A DNA stretch of 64,000 nucleotides. Source: Paenibacillus contaminans (GTDB lineage: Bacteria > Bacillota > Bacilli > Paenibacillales > NBRC-103111). The stretch lies in assembly GCF_003285015.1 (NCBI RefSeq), contig NZ_QMFB01000040.1:1-64000 (forward strand), read 5' to 3'. The notes below the pieces were generated by a model, which had not been told where the DNA came from, did not search any database, and saw only the letters and a program-made list of their open reading frames with translations. This document shows positions 7,973-19,300 of this stretch, piece by piece. Within the stretch, counting starts at the first letter, position 1. The number at the start of each line of letters is the position of its first letter. Made by a program: the position numbers and the translations under genes.

Positions 7973-9247
7973 TTGCCGGGTCAAACCAACTCGCTTCAAA
8001 GAAAATCTTTGAAAAACGCCCATTACGAAGCTTTCATCTCGACGGTTTTTGCCAATCTTCTCCAAGGCCCTTATTTAACCGGCTACTTATTGTATCTAGG
8101 GGCCACCGCCGGACAAATCGGTTTAATTATGTCGATTCCGCTAGTGATGAATGCCGTTGTTATTGCATCCGCTTATTTTATGGAAAAATATCCGAACCGC
8201 TACCGGATATCCTTAATCGGTTACTCTATTCACCGCTTTTTATTATCGGCTTGCGGATTGATTCCTTTTGTTTTTCCTCAAGAGTGGTGGATACCGGTAT
8301 TTTTAATCATGTATTCGATTCTAAGCTTCTCCGGGTCATTTGCTTCCGTGCCGTTTACGACATTATTTACCGACCTGGTGCCAACCCAAGTGCGTGCCAA
8401 ATATTTAGGCCAGCGATTCACGTTGACCGGAATAGCTGCGTCTATCACTATACTGACCGCCGGCTGGTGGCTGGACCGGTTAAATCATACCGAAGGATTC
8501 GCCTGGCTTTTTATCGTTGGATTCCTTATGGCCATTCTGAATATGATCGTTATCGGAAGATACCCGAACCTCCCTTATACCCCTTCCGAAAACGGGTTAT
8601 CTCTTCAGCATCTGTTAAAGCCGTTTCGCAATTCTACCTTTATTAAGTCCGTTTTGTTCGTATCCATTTGGATTATGGCGCAGGGCAGTACGATTTCTCT
8701 CTTCAGTTATGTGATGCTGGATATTATGAAAGTGAATTACGAATGGCTGGGTATATCAAATACGCTATTGGCCGTCATATCCATAGTCGCCTTTTCCATT
8801 TGGGGGAAATTAAGTATCAAGTGGAGTGCGCAGAAGCTGCTTTTGTGGGTTTTTCCGCTCAACGCGGTCTCGGTTATGTTATGGGGGTTGCAAGCCTTTA
8901 TTCCCGTCCCGTTCATGCTTATTATTGTCTATACCTTTTTGGGTGTAAGCATGGCAGGGTTCGGTCTGCTTGTCTTCAACTTCGTAGTGAGCAATGCGCC
9001 CAAGAAGGATATGCCGATTTATTATGCCGTATATGCTTCCCTAACCGGTTTGTTTGGATTTTTCGGACCGTTGATAGGCGGCCTCCTCTTTGATTACATT
9101 AAAACCTGGCCGCTCTGGTATCAGGAGTACGGCTTGCTGGTCTGCATCGGACTCCTGATGCTGCTTGCATCGCTAACGATCGCTTTCCGGATCTTTCATG
9201 TGCGGCGTACCCCGAGCGCAGCAAGCGATCAACATGCCAGTATGTAA
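7973..9247 (+). CDS. MFS transporter
   Basis: A hydrophobic protein of about 424 residues with roughly twelve membrane helices and no signal peptide, matching the major facilitator superfamily. The first helix region reads FANLLQGPYLTGYLLYLG and the last ends near LLMLLASLTIAFRIF. The start is uncertain: AGGAG (7958-7962) is only one base before an ATG at 7964 but ten bases before an in-frame TTG at 7973, so I prefer TTG. It is divergent from the LacI operon and shares its control region, which suggests uptake of the substrate of the kinase and DHDPS-family proteins. A decayed membrane-protein tail follows directly after its stop. Confidence 0.85.
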   Translation: MPGQTNSLQRKSLKNAHYEAFISTVFANLLQGPYLTGYLLYLGATAGQIGLIMSIPLVMNAVVIASAYFMEKYPNRYRISLIGYSIHRFLLSACGLIPFVFPQEWWIPVFLIMYSILSFSGSFASVPFTTLFTDLVPTQVRAKYLGQRFTLTGIAASITILTAGWWLDRLNHTEGFAWLFIVGFLMAILNMIVIGRYPNLPYTPSENGLSLQHLLKPFRNSTFIKSVLFVSIWIMAQGSTISLFSYVMLDIMKVNYEWLGISNTLLAVISIVAFSIWGKLSIKWSAQKLLLWVFPLNAVSVMLWGLQAFIPVPFMLIIVYTFLGVSMAGFGLLVFNFVVSNAPKKDMPIYYAVYASLTGLFGFFGPLIGGLLFDYIKTWPLWYQEYGLLVCIGLLMLLASLTIAFRIFHVRRTPSAASDQHASM

Positions 9248-9249
9248 AT

Positions 9250-9432
9250 CTGGCGCCGAAGACATATGCAATCGCACCGGCGATCGGAAAAATTCCGGCC
9301 ATGCTCGTCCACGCCTATATCAGCGAATAATTATTTGCTGACACGCTTAAGCTTCTAACGGTCATCGGCATTTGTGCCGCGTTTTTATTGGCCTTACACG
9401 TGGTTTACCGCCGTTATTTTTATGCTGCTTAA
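9250..9432 (+). pseudogene. remnant of a membrane transporter C-terminus
   Basis: One frame runs from 9250 to a stop at 9430-9432 with a single internal TAA at 9328. It translates to LAPKTYAIAPAIGKIPAM..., then after the stop a hydrophobic helix (LTVIGICAAFLLALHVVY) with a basic tail. This looks like the last helices of a second MFS-type transporter that has lost its front part and gained a stop. No start codon or ribosome binding site is visible. It could be chance, but the helix followed by RRYFYAA is a convincing transporter end. Confidence 0.35.
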
Positions 9433-9777
9433 CAAATAACGGCGGTAAATGTCACGGCAATCGGACTTGATCCTGATTTTCCTCCGAGCTAAACCTCTCG
9501 AATAAAGAACGATTCTGTCAGCATCCGTTTTAGCGGCCGGTTCATAGGTAAACAGCGAATTTCCGTCAATGAAAACCTCGGCCTTGCCGTTCACCACGTA
9601 AACCTGAATATCATGCCATTTGTCATCGTGTACCGTGATCTGTTTCCTGACCCAAGAATTCTTATTGTCCAAGCCGTAAATGCCGTCTTTTTCGATACCC
9701 GGCTGCAGCAAATGAGCCCCGTCATCTACGCGCAAAACACTGGTTCCGTAAGTTGGCGTAAAGCTGTTAATTTTCAC
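9394..9777 (-). pseudogene. fragment of a concanavalin-like (LamG-type) domain protein
   Basis: A 127-codon frame with a GTG start and no good ribosome binding site. The middle (GIYGLDNKNSWVRKQITVHD, then DDKWHDIQVYVVNGKAEVFI) resembles the beta-sandwich modules repeated in the giant proteins upstream, where a similar W-x-(I/L)-x-(F/Y) strand and a V-x-(L/I)-D-G strand occur. The frame then runs into a basic tail encoded by one arm of the inverted repeat at 9404-9449. It is probably a broken relic of a surface-enzyme gene that once followed the giant gene; a short real protein is less likely. Confidence 0.4.
9404..9449. terminator. perfect 16-bp inverted repeat between convergent genes
   Basis: The arms at 9404-9419 and 9434-9449 are perfectly complementary (core ACCGCCGTTA) around a 14-base loop. 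It lies between the plus-strand MFS gene and the minus-strand giant gene, so a bidirectional terminator is the simplest reading. There is only a weak T-tract, so it could instead be the scar of a lost mobile element. Confidence 0.5.
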
Positions 9778-9863
9778 TCTCCATTGGGAATTACCTACCT
9801 ATCATTCTTGGAATTACTTTCTTTGACATTAGCGCTTCGCCTGAGCAGCCGGATCGACCGCAT

Positions 9864-12800
9864 TCACGGCAACAAAAATACAATGATTGGATTAACTGCT
9901 GTGTTTTCAGATTTCTGCGTGTACGTTCCCGCGTAAGTGACCCCGTAGGAATAGGCGCCCGCCAGCAATTCCTTGTTTGCTTCCCCTCCGGACGTCGTGC
10001 CGAAAGACCGCCAGCTTCCTGCGTAATATTTGACTTGGCCGCCGTCAAGCGCGTTCCCTTGACTGTCCTTCAACTGGACCTTGACATTCACGGTCTGGAA
10101 CCCGACTACCGGATCATTCCCCGTGTTCTGCGCTTTCTGGTTATACGTGCCCGCATAGGTAATTCCGTAGGAATAAGCGCCTGTCAGCAGTTCCTTGCTT
10201 GCTTCTCCTCCGGATGTCGTGCCGAAAGGCCGCCAGCTTCCTGCGTAATATTTGACCTCGCCGCCGTCAAGCGTGTTCCCCTGGCTGTCCTTCAGCTGCA
10301 CCTTGACGTTCACGGTCTGGAACCCGACTACCGGATTGTTCCCCGAATGTTGCGACTGCTGATTCGTCGTTCCTTCATATGTCATGGAGAATGTATAGGT
10401 CTTGTTCGGCAGCTTCTTTCTTGCCCGCCCGAAGGAATCCGTTATGCCAAAGTCTTTCCAGCCTCCGTCGTAATATTTTACGACACCTCCGCTTAGGGGG
10501 CTGCCATGGCTGTCCTTCAACTGCACGATAACATCGCTCGTTACCGTCACTTTGGTTGCCGCCGTCAGCCCGCCGTTTGCTGTTGTTGCCGTAACATACG
10601 CGACTCCCTCGGTAACCGCTGTAATGTTTCCGTCATGATCGACTATCGCTACATTTTGATTATCTGTGCTCCACAGCACCGTTTGGTTCGGGCCCGTCAC
10701 AGGAGCGATCGTTGCCAACAGCTTTTCCGTACCTCCCGGCGGCAGCACGATGTCCGTCTGATTCAGCTCAATATCGGTCGGCATAGGGCTCTCTGTCCCT
10801 CGGATCATTTGGATGGAATCGATATATACCTCATTCGTCCCCGACTGCCAGTCGAGCGGAATATTGTAGATAAGTAAGCCATCGGTGCCGGTCGGTTGCG
10901 CTCTGCCCATTCCGGAATGCTCGACCAGTTTGACGCCATCCAGCCACAAGGACAACGTTTGCTCGCCATCAAAAACAATTTCCCAATCGAGAAAAGCTTG
11001 ATCGTCAGGCATGTTCAACTGATCCTGAGTATTCGTTGAGATCCCCAGAAACATCACTTTATTCTTATCGTTGAAGGTGATGCTGAAATGTTTTTGATTG
11101 GCCGTTATTTTGAAAATGACCCCGCGATTGATAAGGTTCTGGGATGGCGTCATCAGATCGACAATGCGCGCATTCAGCTTCAGTCTCCATGCGCCGGGAC
11201 CAATCGTGAAGTTTTTGTTCATCGTGACATAATTCGTCCCCGCCTGCTGATCCCCATAGAATAAATATTGGCCTGCATCAACCGGCTTCATCGCCGTCCC
11301 GTTCGGGTTTCCTTTGGAATTGACGGAGTCGGTTATATACGCACCTGTCTTCGGCGCAGCGCTTACTCCCCATGCCGCGCTGGTCAAATTCGATGCGTTA
11401 TTGTTCAACAGCAGGTTGTTGGGCGTGCCGCTTGTCGTCACCAAGCCGTTCACCCATGTCGCCGGGTAGGCCAGCTCGTGCCATTTATTCACCTTGACTT
11501 TATCCCCGAGCAGTCCAAGCGCGTTCGTCCCCGCAATGTTGTTGAACAGGTAAATCCCGTCATAACCTGCCTCATAGAACTGATGGGAGCGCAGAAGATA
11601 TTGTTCCTTCGAGACGTTAGCTCTTGATATGTTGCTGGCAACGCCCCGCTTAAGCAAATCTTCCTCCTGTTTGGACAAATCGACTCCAGCGATATTGTAA
11701 TTGATCCCGCCGTACAGCTTCACATTCGTTCCGCTCACCATAGCGGCAAACTCGTCAAGATTGCTCCAAAACTTCTCGCTATTGACCGAAGAAGGAACCA
11801 GAATATCGATGAGACCTTCATCAATCCAGGTTTGAATATCAAACCCGTTTTTGAAATAATCGTGATCCGGCACCCGTACGGAAATGCTCATCCCAGGCAA
11901 TTGCTGCCGCAGCTCCCGCATGAAGTCGGTCAAAATATTCGCCCGATATTGCTGCCACCGCTGAGCGCCCGCCAGAGTATGCTCCAGCTTCGGATCGACG
12001 CCATACTCGGCTATATATCCCGCCATAATGGCAGGCTCCCAGCCCAGCACATACGGATTGCGGTTGAAATCCAGCTCGATCCCTTTCACGCCCTGGAAGG
12101 ACGCGGCTTCCTGCAGCAAAGCCTTGATCGTTCCGCGAAGCTCCGAGTAGCTGTAGCTCAAGTTGTTGCCGAGAGGCGCGCCATAATAAGTCAAATAGCG
12201 ATAAGCGTCATATTGCGGGTAAATGTTGCCGTTCAGCCACGGATACTGATTCATCGGATAAAAAGCGTTCACCCTCAGCGATGCAAAGGTATCGATGCCG
12301 ATATCCTGCGAGTGTTGAGCCACGATCTGCAACGGATTTTTGCCGTCCGCTACGAACGCAAGCGTGACATCGCGAATTTTTTTGTCGACATCCCTCATTA
12401 GCTCTTCCTGCTGCGGGGTCAAGCTCGTATACGGGATTCCCGCAACCTCGCTCTCGTAGAAGGTGAGGAATGTCGTGCCGGTGGCATAATAGATCGCGCC
12501 GACGTCCCGATTCGCATAAATATCCACATCATTTGTTTTCAATGAGGCTTCATCGGTGACCTTCCCGGTAGCCATGTCGGTATTCGCGTCATTATTGTAA
12601 ATGACCCGTTTGCCGTTTACGCCTTCATCCACTTGGGAGGCGACCATGATTTCGCTTTCTGTCAGGCTTTTGAATTTGAGATAGGCGATTCTCGCCTGCT
12701 TCCCCGGCTCAGGTGTAATGGTCAGCATATTTCCGTCGAAATCCGCAGCCATCACATACACTTCGGAAACCGCTTTGCCGCCATATGCGGTCGCCGGATC

Positions 12801-15800
12801 GAATTTGGCTCCGTCGATTAAGACAGTCTGCCCGTATACGCCGTCCGTTACGGAAAATCCTTGCGTACCGGATATGTAGCCCGCATAGACGCCAAACCAT
12901 CCGGTGAGCGGAACAGGCACCTGCAAGGCGGCTGACTCATTCTGGCTTTCCAGGATGACTCCTCCCTCATAGGACCCGTCGTATTGGTAATGCGCTTGCT
13001 TCCACCCTGCGGCAATCGGATCTTGACCCAGCGTATCTTTTAATTCATGCATTTGCGTATACAAAAATACATCATCGTTAACCGCCGTTATCGCCTGATC
13101 GGGATACGCCGAATGAACTTCGGAACGCAGCTCCACGTCTTGCGTCAAGCTCGCAAACTCGTAGTTGCCCTGCATCAGTTTTACGCTTAGCTTCATTCGC
13201 CCTGTTTGCCCTTGCGGGTTTATGTGCACAGGAATAATCGATTCCGTAACCGCTTGATTCGTCAGGCTGACGCTTTGATTATTCTTGGTCAATTCCGCTC
13301 GAAGCGTCAGGCTATGATCGGCAATCCAGCGCGGATCAAGATCAGATGCGCTGACAATGACATCAAGCGATGCGGAGTCGGATTGCGGCAAAATCGTAAC
13401 GCCGTTCAGGAACGGTTTGTACCACAAAGATCGGCCGCCCGTTACCAGCCGGATTTTGTCCACATACACCTCGGTAGCGCTGCCGCTCGCCGCTCCGACG
13501 GAATTCTGGATAATGGCGATCCGATCGGGTTCCGCAACGCTGAGACCGGCTCCTTCAACGACGGCAAGCTTCACGCCATCCAGCGCTACGAATGTACGCG
13601 CATACTCGTCCAGACCTATTTTCCAATTGTGGAAATTCGTATCCTTGGGCAAGTTGACCGTAAACTGCTCATAGGAGCCAGGCTCATTTTTCAAAATGAA
13701 CAACTGGTTCTTGTCGTTTAACGTAAACGAATATTTTTTCGAATCCGCCACAATCTCGAAAATCAGCCCTTTTCCAGGATCGCCTGCAGTCGTAAGAAGA
13801 CTAGCGATCCGCGCGTCAACCTCCACAGTCCACGGCTGGCTGCCAAGCTCGACGGGCTGGTAGACCCTTGTCGCCTCCGTTGCCTGGTTGTCGCCGTAAA
13901 TCAGGTACCGTCCCGCTTCGACAGTCTTCATGCCTGCAATCGTTCCATTAGACTGGAAGCTGTCTGTCACATACGTTCCGGTTTTGGGCGCGTCAGCCAG
14001 CCAGCCTCTCGTATCGAGGCGATCGGCCTCATCGCGAATCCTTTCGTTATTCGCTGTTTTGACGAGCTTAAGATGCTCCAAATAAAACTCATTCGTGCCG
14101 GACTTCCATTCCAGAGGGAAGTTTGTAATCGTGATTCCGTCCGTCTTCGTTGTCGCGAGCCCAAGCCCTTCATACTCGGCTAATTTCACATGATCGCGCA
14201 GCAGCGACAGCGTTCCAAGTCCGTCGAACGCAATCTCCCATTTGTGCAGAAGATTGTCCGTCAGCCCCGGTACCTGTTTCTCATAGTAGGTGCCGCCGGA
14301 ATCCTTTTGCAAGATGACTTTGTCCTGTTCGTTGAAGGTCACCCGGTAAAGCTTCTTATTTGCCGTTATGTCAAAGTTGATTCCCATCTGGGTCTGGGTA
14401 TCGAGCGGCGTAATCAAATCTGCGATTCGAGCATCGAATTCCAGCGTCCATGCGCCGGAGCCGATCGGCACATTTTTCGTTATGGCGGAATAGGTGCGAT
14501 TATCGTTCGCTACCTTATCGCCATAAAACAAATATTGCCCCGGCTGAACCTGCTTGAGCGGCAGCTGATGCGGATTCCCGGAAGAAACGCCGGAATCGAT
14601 CGTATACGCATTCGGCACCGGAAACGCAACGGGTCCGGTAATCCAGCCGGCAGCTTGTAAATTTGCGGCATCATCCTCAAATAACGTACCGACTACGGTC
14701 TGCGCCTGCACATGAGCGCGAGCCAAGAAACCGCCGTCGTACGTCGCGGCCGTAACTTTCGCATCGCCGACGGAAACAGCCGTAACGGTACCGTCCTGCT
14801 GAACGGAAGCGACTGCCGGATCACTGCTGCTCCATATCACCGTTTTATCGGAGGCAAGCTCGGGAAACACATGGGCTGTCAGTTGTTCACTGTCGCCTAC
14901 GGTTATGGCCGTCTTGCGTTTGTTTAACGCGATCCCGCTGACGGGGAGCGGTTTTACCTCTACCTGTGCGCTGGCCGTAAATCCGCCGTCGGCCGTCGTT
15001 GCCGTGATCGTCGCCATGCCCGGAGACAAGCCGGTCACAGTCCCTTGCGCATCCACCGTCGCGATCGACGTATCGCTGCTCGACCATTGTACAGCCTTGT
15101 TGCTTGCCTGAATCGGCTGTACCGTCGCGGTCAATGAAGCTTGATCCCCCGCGACAATGGCGTTTTCTGCCGGATTCACCGCAACCCCGGTAACCTCGAT
15201 CTCGCCCATGATTACGGTTATCGCAGTCTGCGCTGTATAACCGCCGTCGACTGTTGTTGCTGTAATCGTCGCTTGACCGGCGGCCACAGCCGTAACAATG
15301 CCATTCGCATCGACCGTCGCGATAGTCGGGTCGCTGCTCGCCCACGTCACGCGCTTGTCTCCGGCATTGGCAGGCGCAACGATTGCCGTCAGCGGCACAT
15401 ATGAGCCTGCCATCATCGTAAGATTGGCCGGATCAATGGACACAGCGCTTGCGGGTCGATACAGCTTCATATGATCGAGATACACTTCATTCGTTCCCGC
15501 TTGCCAATCCAGCGGAATGTTGTAGATGATCATGCCGTCAGTCGTTCCAGGCAAAGACCTTCCCATCCCTGCATGCTCGGCCACTTTGACGCCATCCAGC
15601 CAAAGAGAAACCGTCTGGTTCCCGTCAAAATTAATACTCCATTCATGCAGGTCTTGATCCGCCGGCATCGTTAACCGATCCTGGTACGTTGCCGCAGAGC
15701 CGAGAAACATCACCCTGTTCTGATCGTTGAAGGTAAGACTATACTGCTTTTCATTTGCATGGACCCGGATAATGACGCCCCGGTTCACCTGGTTTTGAGA

Positions 15801-16178
15801 CGGAGTCATCAAGTCGGCAAATCGCGCGTTGAACTTCAGCTTCCAGGCTCCGGAGCCGATCGGAAAGTTTTTCGCCATCGTGATGTAATTGGAGCCAGCG
15901 GCTTGATCGCCAAAAAGCAAGTATTGACCAGGCTCAACCGGCTTCATCGCGACTCCGTTCGGATTCCCTTTGGTATTGCCCGAATCCGTAATGTACATGC
16001 CGTTTTTCGGTACAGAGCTGACGCTCCAGCCTGCAGCCGCAAGACTGCTCATGTCATCCTCGAAAAATACGCCGTTCGTTTCGCCGAAAACAAGTGCGGA
16101 ATGGTAGATGGGGAACATATTCACGATTAACATGACCGCTATGCCTATTCGAAGCTTTCTCAACCATCTTCGTGTCAT
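9864..16178 (-). CDS. giant secreted multidomain protein with TIM-barrel hydrolase-like domain, Big_2 domains and C-terminal repeats
   Basis: A secreted protein of 2104 residues. A signal peptide covers about residues 1-32 (basic [10 protein letters not shown], then [14 protein letters not shown]). A concanavalin-like module of about 210 residues follows at 33-250, then three Big_2 immunoglobulin-like domains (about 250-490, each with the WSSSDxxxATV pattern), two further modules (about 495-915), a beta-rich linker region, a TIM-barrel glycosidase-like domain (about 1210-1510) with an acidic GIELDF strand end, a fourth module (about 1580-1790), a fourth Big_2 domain and three repeats of about 74 residues. 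A GGGAGGG site precedes the ATG. Its paralogue at 16379-22183 has the same core. I infer a cell-wall- or surface-acting carbohydrate enzyme; substrate unknown. The last repeat stops abruptly in NPIIVFLLP, suggesting a frameshift or truncated C-terminus. Confidence 0.85.
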   Translation of the reverse strand: MTRRWLRKLRIGIAVMLIVNMFPIYHSALVFGETNGVFFEDDMSSLAAAGWSVSSVPKNGMYITDSGNTKGNPNGVAMKPVEPGQYLLFGDQAAGSNYITMAKNFPIGSGAWKLKFNARFADLMTPSQNQVNRGVIIRVHANEKQYSLTFNDQNRVMFLGSAATYQDRLTMPADQDLHEWSINFDGNQTVSLWLDGVKVAEHAGMGRSLPGTTDGMIIYNIPLDWQAGTNEVYLDHMKLYRPASAVSIDPANLTMMAGSYVPLTAIVAPANAGDKRVTWASSDPTIATVDANGIVTAVAAGQATITATTVDGGYTAQTAITVIMGEIEVTGVAVNPAENAIVAGDQASLTATVQPIQASNKAVQWSSSDTSIATVDAQGTVTGLSPGMATITATTADGGFTASAQVEVKPLPVSGIALNKRKTAITVGDSEQLTAHVFPELASDKTVIWSSSDPAVASVQQDGTVTAVSVGDAKVTAATYDGGFLARAHVQAQTVVGTLFEDDAANLQAAGWITGPVAFPVPNAYTIDSGVSSGNPHQLPLKQVQPGQYLFYGDKVANDNRTYSAITKNVPIGSGAWTLEFDARIADLITPLDTQTQMGINFDITANKKLYRVTFNEQDKVILQKDSGGTYYEKQVPGLTDNLLHKWEIAFDGLGTLSLLRDHVKLAEYEGLGLATTKTDGITITNFPLEWKSGTNEFYLEHLKLVKTANNERIRDEADRLDTRGWLADAPKTGTYVTDSFQSNGTIAGMKTVEAGRYLIYGDNQATEATRVYQPVELGSQPWTVEVDARIASLLTTAGDPGKGLIFEIVADSKKYSFTLNDKNQLFILKNEPGSYEQFTVNLPKDTNFHNWKIGLDEYARTFVALDGVKLAVVEGAGLSVAEPDRIAIIQNSVGAASGSATEVYVDKIRLVTGGRSLWYKPFLNGVTILPQSDSASLDVIVSASDLDPRWIADHSLTLRAELTKNNQSVSLTNQAVTESIIPVHINPQGQTGRMKLSVKLMQGNYEFASLTQDVELRSEVHSAYPDQAITAVNDDVFLYTQMHELKDTLGQDPIAAGWKQAHYQYDGSYEGGVILESQNESAALQVPVPLTGWFGVYAGYISGTQGFSVTDGVYGQTVLIDGAKFDPATAYGGKAVSEVYVMAADFDGNMLTITPEPGKQARIAYLKFKSLTESEIMVASQVDEGVNGKRVIYNNDANTDMATGKVTDEASLKTNDVDIYANRDVGAIYYATGTTFLTFYESEVAGIPYTSLTPQQEELMRDVDKKIRDVTLAFVADGKNPLQIVAQHSQDIGIDTFASLRVNAFYPMNQYPWLNGNIYPQYDAYRYLTYYGAPLGNNLSYSYSELRGTIKALLQEAASFQGVKGIELDFNRNPYVLGWEPAIMAGYIAEYGVDPKLEHTLAGAQRWQQYRANILTDFMRELRQQLPGMSISVRVPDHDYFKNGFDIQTWIDEGLIDILVPSSVNSEKFWSNLDEFAAMVSGTNVKLYGGINYNIAGVDLSKQEEDLLKRGVASNISRANVSKEQYLLRSHQFYEAGYDGIYLFNNIAGTNALGLLGDKVKVNKWHELAYPATWVNGLVTTSGTPNNLLLNNNASNLTSAAWGVSAAPKTGAYITDSVNSKGNPNGTAMKPVDAGQYLFYGDQQAGTNYVTMNKNFTIGPGAWRLKLNARIVDLMTPSQNLINRGVIFKITANQKHFSITFNDKNKVMFLGISTNTQDQLNMPDDQAFLDWEIVFDGEQTLSLWLDGVKLVEHSGMGRAQPTGTDGLLIYNIPLDWQSGTNEVYIDSIQMIRGTESPMPTDIELNQTDIVLPPGGTEKLLATIAPVTGPNQTVLWSTDNQNVAIVDHDGNITAVTEGVAYVTATTANGGLTAATKVTVTSDVIVQLKDSHGSPLSGGVVKYYDGGWKDFGITDSFGRARKKLPNKTYTFSMTYEGTTNQQSQHSGNNPVVGFQTVNVKVQLKDSQGNTLDGGEVKYYAGSWRPFGTTSGGEASKELLTGAYSYGITYAGTYNQKAQNTGNDPVVGFQTVNVKVQLKDSQGNALDGGQVKYYAGSWRSFGTTSGGEANKELLAGAYSYGVTYAGTYTQKSENTAVNPIIVFLLP
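9867..10526 (-). repeat. three tandem 74-75-residue C-terminal repeats inside the giant protein
   Basis: Each unit starts VQLKDSxGxxLxGGxVKYY, has a W-x-x-FG turn, an [12 protein letters not shown]-like end, and is 222-225 bases long. Units 2 and 3 are nearly identical in DNA, implying recent duplication; unit 1 is diverged. Such beta-rich repeats occur at the ends of large Bacillota surface proteins and probably act as spacers or binding modules. Confidence 0.8.
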
Positions 16179-16200
16179 AAAACGTCCCTCCCAGGGGGTT

Positions 16201-16285
16201 TATTGGCGACACAACTTCTACATCCTTAACGGCAGCGACATCATAAAAAACCGGGTATTCCGGCAAAATCGACTTCGTCAACACG
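16201..16285 (-). pseudogene. relic of a Gfo/Idh/MocA oxidoreductase gene
   Basis: Two scraps of the intact oxidoreductase gene at 22249-23253 survive here. Bases 16201-16225 match the stop-codon region at 22232-22256 (about 23 of 25 identical). Bases 16221-16285 match 22605-22669 with a few changes and still encode VLTKSILPEYPVFYDVAAV, against VLTKSILPEYPDFYDVAAV in the intact protein. The roughly 350 bases between the two segments are deleted. This is the vestige of a second oxidoreductase copy in front of the second giant gene. Confidence 0.8.
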
Positions 16286-16293
16286 TCCGTGTA

Positions 16294-16345
16294 AATAACT
16301 CTTGCGCAATCCCTTCGGCCATCGGCGAAGACATCGTCCGAAAAT
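16294..16345 (-). pseudogene. relic of a solute-binding lipoprotein gene
   Basis: About 50 bases resemble 23919-23972, inside the intact binding-protein gene. One frame reads MSSPMAEG, against MMSSPMAEG in the intact protein, and a one-base indel shifts the remainder. It lies upstream of the oxidoreductase relic, the same order as in the intact block, which supports a duplicated binding protein-oxidoreductase-giant unit. Confidence 0.65.
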
Positions 16346-16378
16346 CGGTGATCAAGATGCTGCTTAGCCTCAGAGGGT

Positions 16379-19300
16379 TTACGGCAATATTCCTCCATAA
16401 TTCGACCAAGCTTCAATTAGCGCGTTCGCATCAGTCGTAAAAATTTGCTTAGCCTCGTCAGACAAGCTGCCTTGCTTAGCTTTATTCATATGCTTAAGGA
16501 AATCCTGCATATGTTTAACCGCCTGAGTTTTATGTCCTTTAGCAAAATGGTCTAAAGCTTGAGCCAGGCTGTTGGAAAGCTGGTTTTGCAGCGGCCCTGC
16601 CACATCCCCGATTGCTGAGAATCCCGACAAGAGAAGCTGCATCGACTGGCCGCTTGTCGTTACGCTCACGTTTATCGCCTTTTGACTTGTATTTCCCGCT
16701 TGATCCGTTACGGAAACTAGAAGGATATGAGTGCCGAGCCGGCCTGCCCAGTTCAACTGCGTTCCGGACACATAAGGCGTTCCATCTACCACTGCAGCTT
16801 CAACGGCTATGCCGGACAAGCTATCCGTACTTTGCCATTCAAATGTAATCGGCTCGCCGTCTTCAAACACAGCTCCTTCCATCAGCGGATATCCGTTCGC
16901 CGATACGGTGAAGGCCGGTGCCGCTTTATCGGACTTGACGGTAACGGAGTGGACAGCTTCTACATTTCCCGCTCGATCGGTCGAGCGATACTGGATTTGA
17001 TAAATCCCGTCACCCAGCACGATAGGCGAATCGTACGGAATGAACCCGTCCGTCGACTGCATGCCGTATACGCTTTGTATGACGGTTAACGCATACTCGG
17101 TCGACGCGACTCCGGAGCCGTTATCCGATGCTTGGAGCGATACCGTTACGTCCGACGTATACCAATCGCCCGCTCCGGCCGTTCCTGCGATAGCGGCATC
17201 GGTAGTAGGCGGAGCAATATCCGGCTGCTCAACCGTCACCGTGCTCGTTGCCGTCAGTCCCCCGGCTACGGTCCTCGCCGTGATCTGGGTTACGCCGGCC
17301 GAAAGTGCGGTGACCAGGCCATTTGCATCCACCGTCGCAATCGCCGGATCGTAAGTGCTCCACGTAACCGTTCGCTCCGTCGCATGGGTCGGCGTAAAGA
17401 GTGCGTTAAGCTGACGGCTCTGCCCAATCCCCAGTTCAAACGCCGCCGGATCAAGCTCCAGGCTTGTCGGAGCGATAATCTTAGAAAAGCGGATGTTATC
17501 GATATACACCTCGTTTGTACCCGACACCGCTTGAAGCGGAATCGATGAGATTTCGATGCTGTCCGCTGTCGGATCCGGGAAGTTAAATCCGGCATACTCG
17601 GCCAGCTTCGTTCCGTCCATCCATAGCGACACGGTCGTTTGCCCGTCGAAACGGATTTCCCACGCATGAAACGCGTTATCCGCCGGCATCGGGATCGTAT
17701 AGGTACCGATGTTTCGGTACAGCTTGTCGCCGCGAAATACGGCTTTGGCCGTATGGTTTGCGGCATCATACGAATTTAATGCCAAGATGAATTTCTGACC
17801 GTTCGCATTCATTCTGAATATAACGCCGCGATCCGGCAAGTTGGCGCTAGGTGTAATCAGATCGGCGAATTTCGCGTCGAATTGCCATTTCCATGGACCT
17901 GCACCAATCGTGAAGGACTTGGTCATCGTCACATATTTACCGGCCGAAGTTTCGTCGCCATAGACGAGATACTGCCCCGCCGGCACCGGCTTCATTGCCA
18001 AACCCGACGGATTACCCATCGTATTTGCGGAATCGGTCAAATAAGCGCCGGTCTGCGGTGTATTCACGTTCCAGCCCGCCGTCTTCATGCTGGCAGCATC
18101 GTCATAAAACAGCAAGCTGCGTGGCGTTCCTTGCGTAGTGACGATATTTTGCGTCCATTCCGCAGGATAAGCAAAGGTATACCATTTCTCCGCCTTTACT
18201 TTGTCGCCCAGTTCACCCAGAATACGTTGGCCGCCGAAATCGCCTCTCCAGTTGTTGAAAATATAAATTCCGTCATAGCCCGCTTCGTAAAATTGGTATG
18301 CCCGCAATAAATATTGCTGTTTGGAAACATAGTTGAAGCCCGCGGTTATCGGAATGCCGCGTTTTTTGAGATCCTCCTCCACTTTGGTCATTTCGTGGCC
18401 GGAAAGCGTTCCCGTAACGCCGCCGTAAAGCTTTACGCCGGTATTGCTCACCAGATTGGCGAAATAAGCGAGATTGCTGTTGAATTCTTCATGTCCGACG
18501 CTGCTCGGGATCAAAATATCGATCAAGCCTTCGCTGACCCAAGTTTCGAGATCGATATCGTTTACCTGGTAATACGGCACGCGGACGGCAATTTGTTTGC
18601 CCGCCAGCGCGGAGCGCAATTCCCGTAAAAAGCCGGTCATCATATCCGCCTTCGGGAGAGCCGTCGTTTCGTAACCGAACAGGTTCGGATACCGCCCAAA
18701 ATCGAGTTCGACGCCCGACACGACTTGTTCGCCTTGCCCGTTCGTAACGAAAGCCGCTTCTACCAACACATTTTTGACAAATTCGCGGAATTCGGGATAT
18801 GCGTAACTCATACGAATGGTTTTGGTGCCGTCATTGCCAAGCTGCAAATAATTTTTCTGCATAAATTCTTCATAACGGGGTCCGTTTAAAAACGGATACT
18901 CGCCATGGTTGTAGAACGCGTTCATCCGCAAGGAGGCAAACGTATTCACCCCGATTTGCTTCGCCCGTCCAGCGACGATTTCAAGAGGATCTTTGCCGCT
19001 GTTTATAAGCTGCAAAATCATATCCCGTCCCATCTTATCGCTTGTCCTCATCAATGCTTCCTGCTCCGGGGTCAAATTGGTGTACGGCTTGAGCGCCGTC
19101 GGGCTGTCGCGGAAGATCGCCATCGTCGTGCCTAACGCCCAGTACAACGAGCCGACGTCTTTGCCGGCATAAATATCGACCGCCTTCGCCTTCAATTGCT
19201 GCTCATTTGCGTATAATCCGGAGGTAAAGTCGCTGTAACCGTCATTATTGTAAATGACCCGCTTGCCCTGCTCGCCTTCGTCCGCCTGGTTGTAAAGCGA

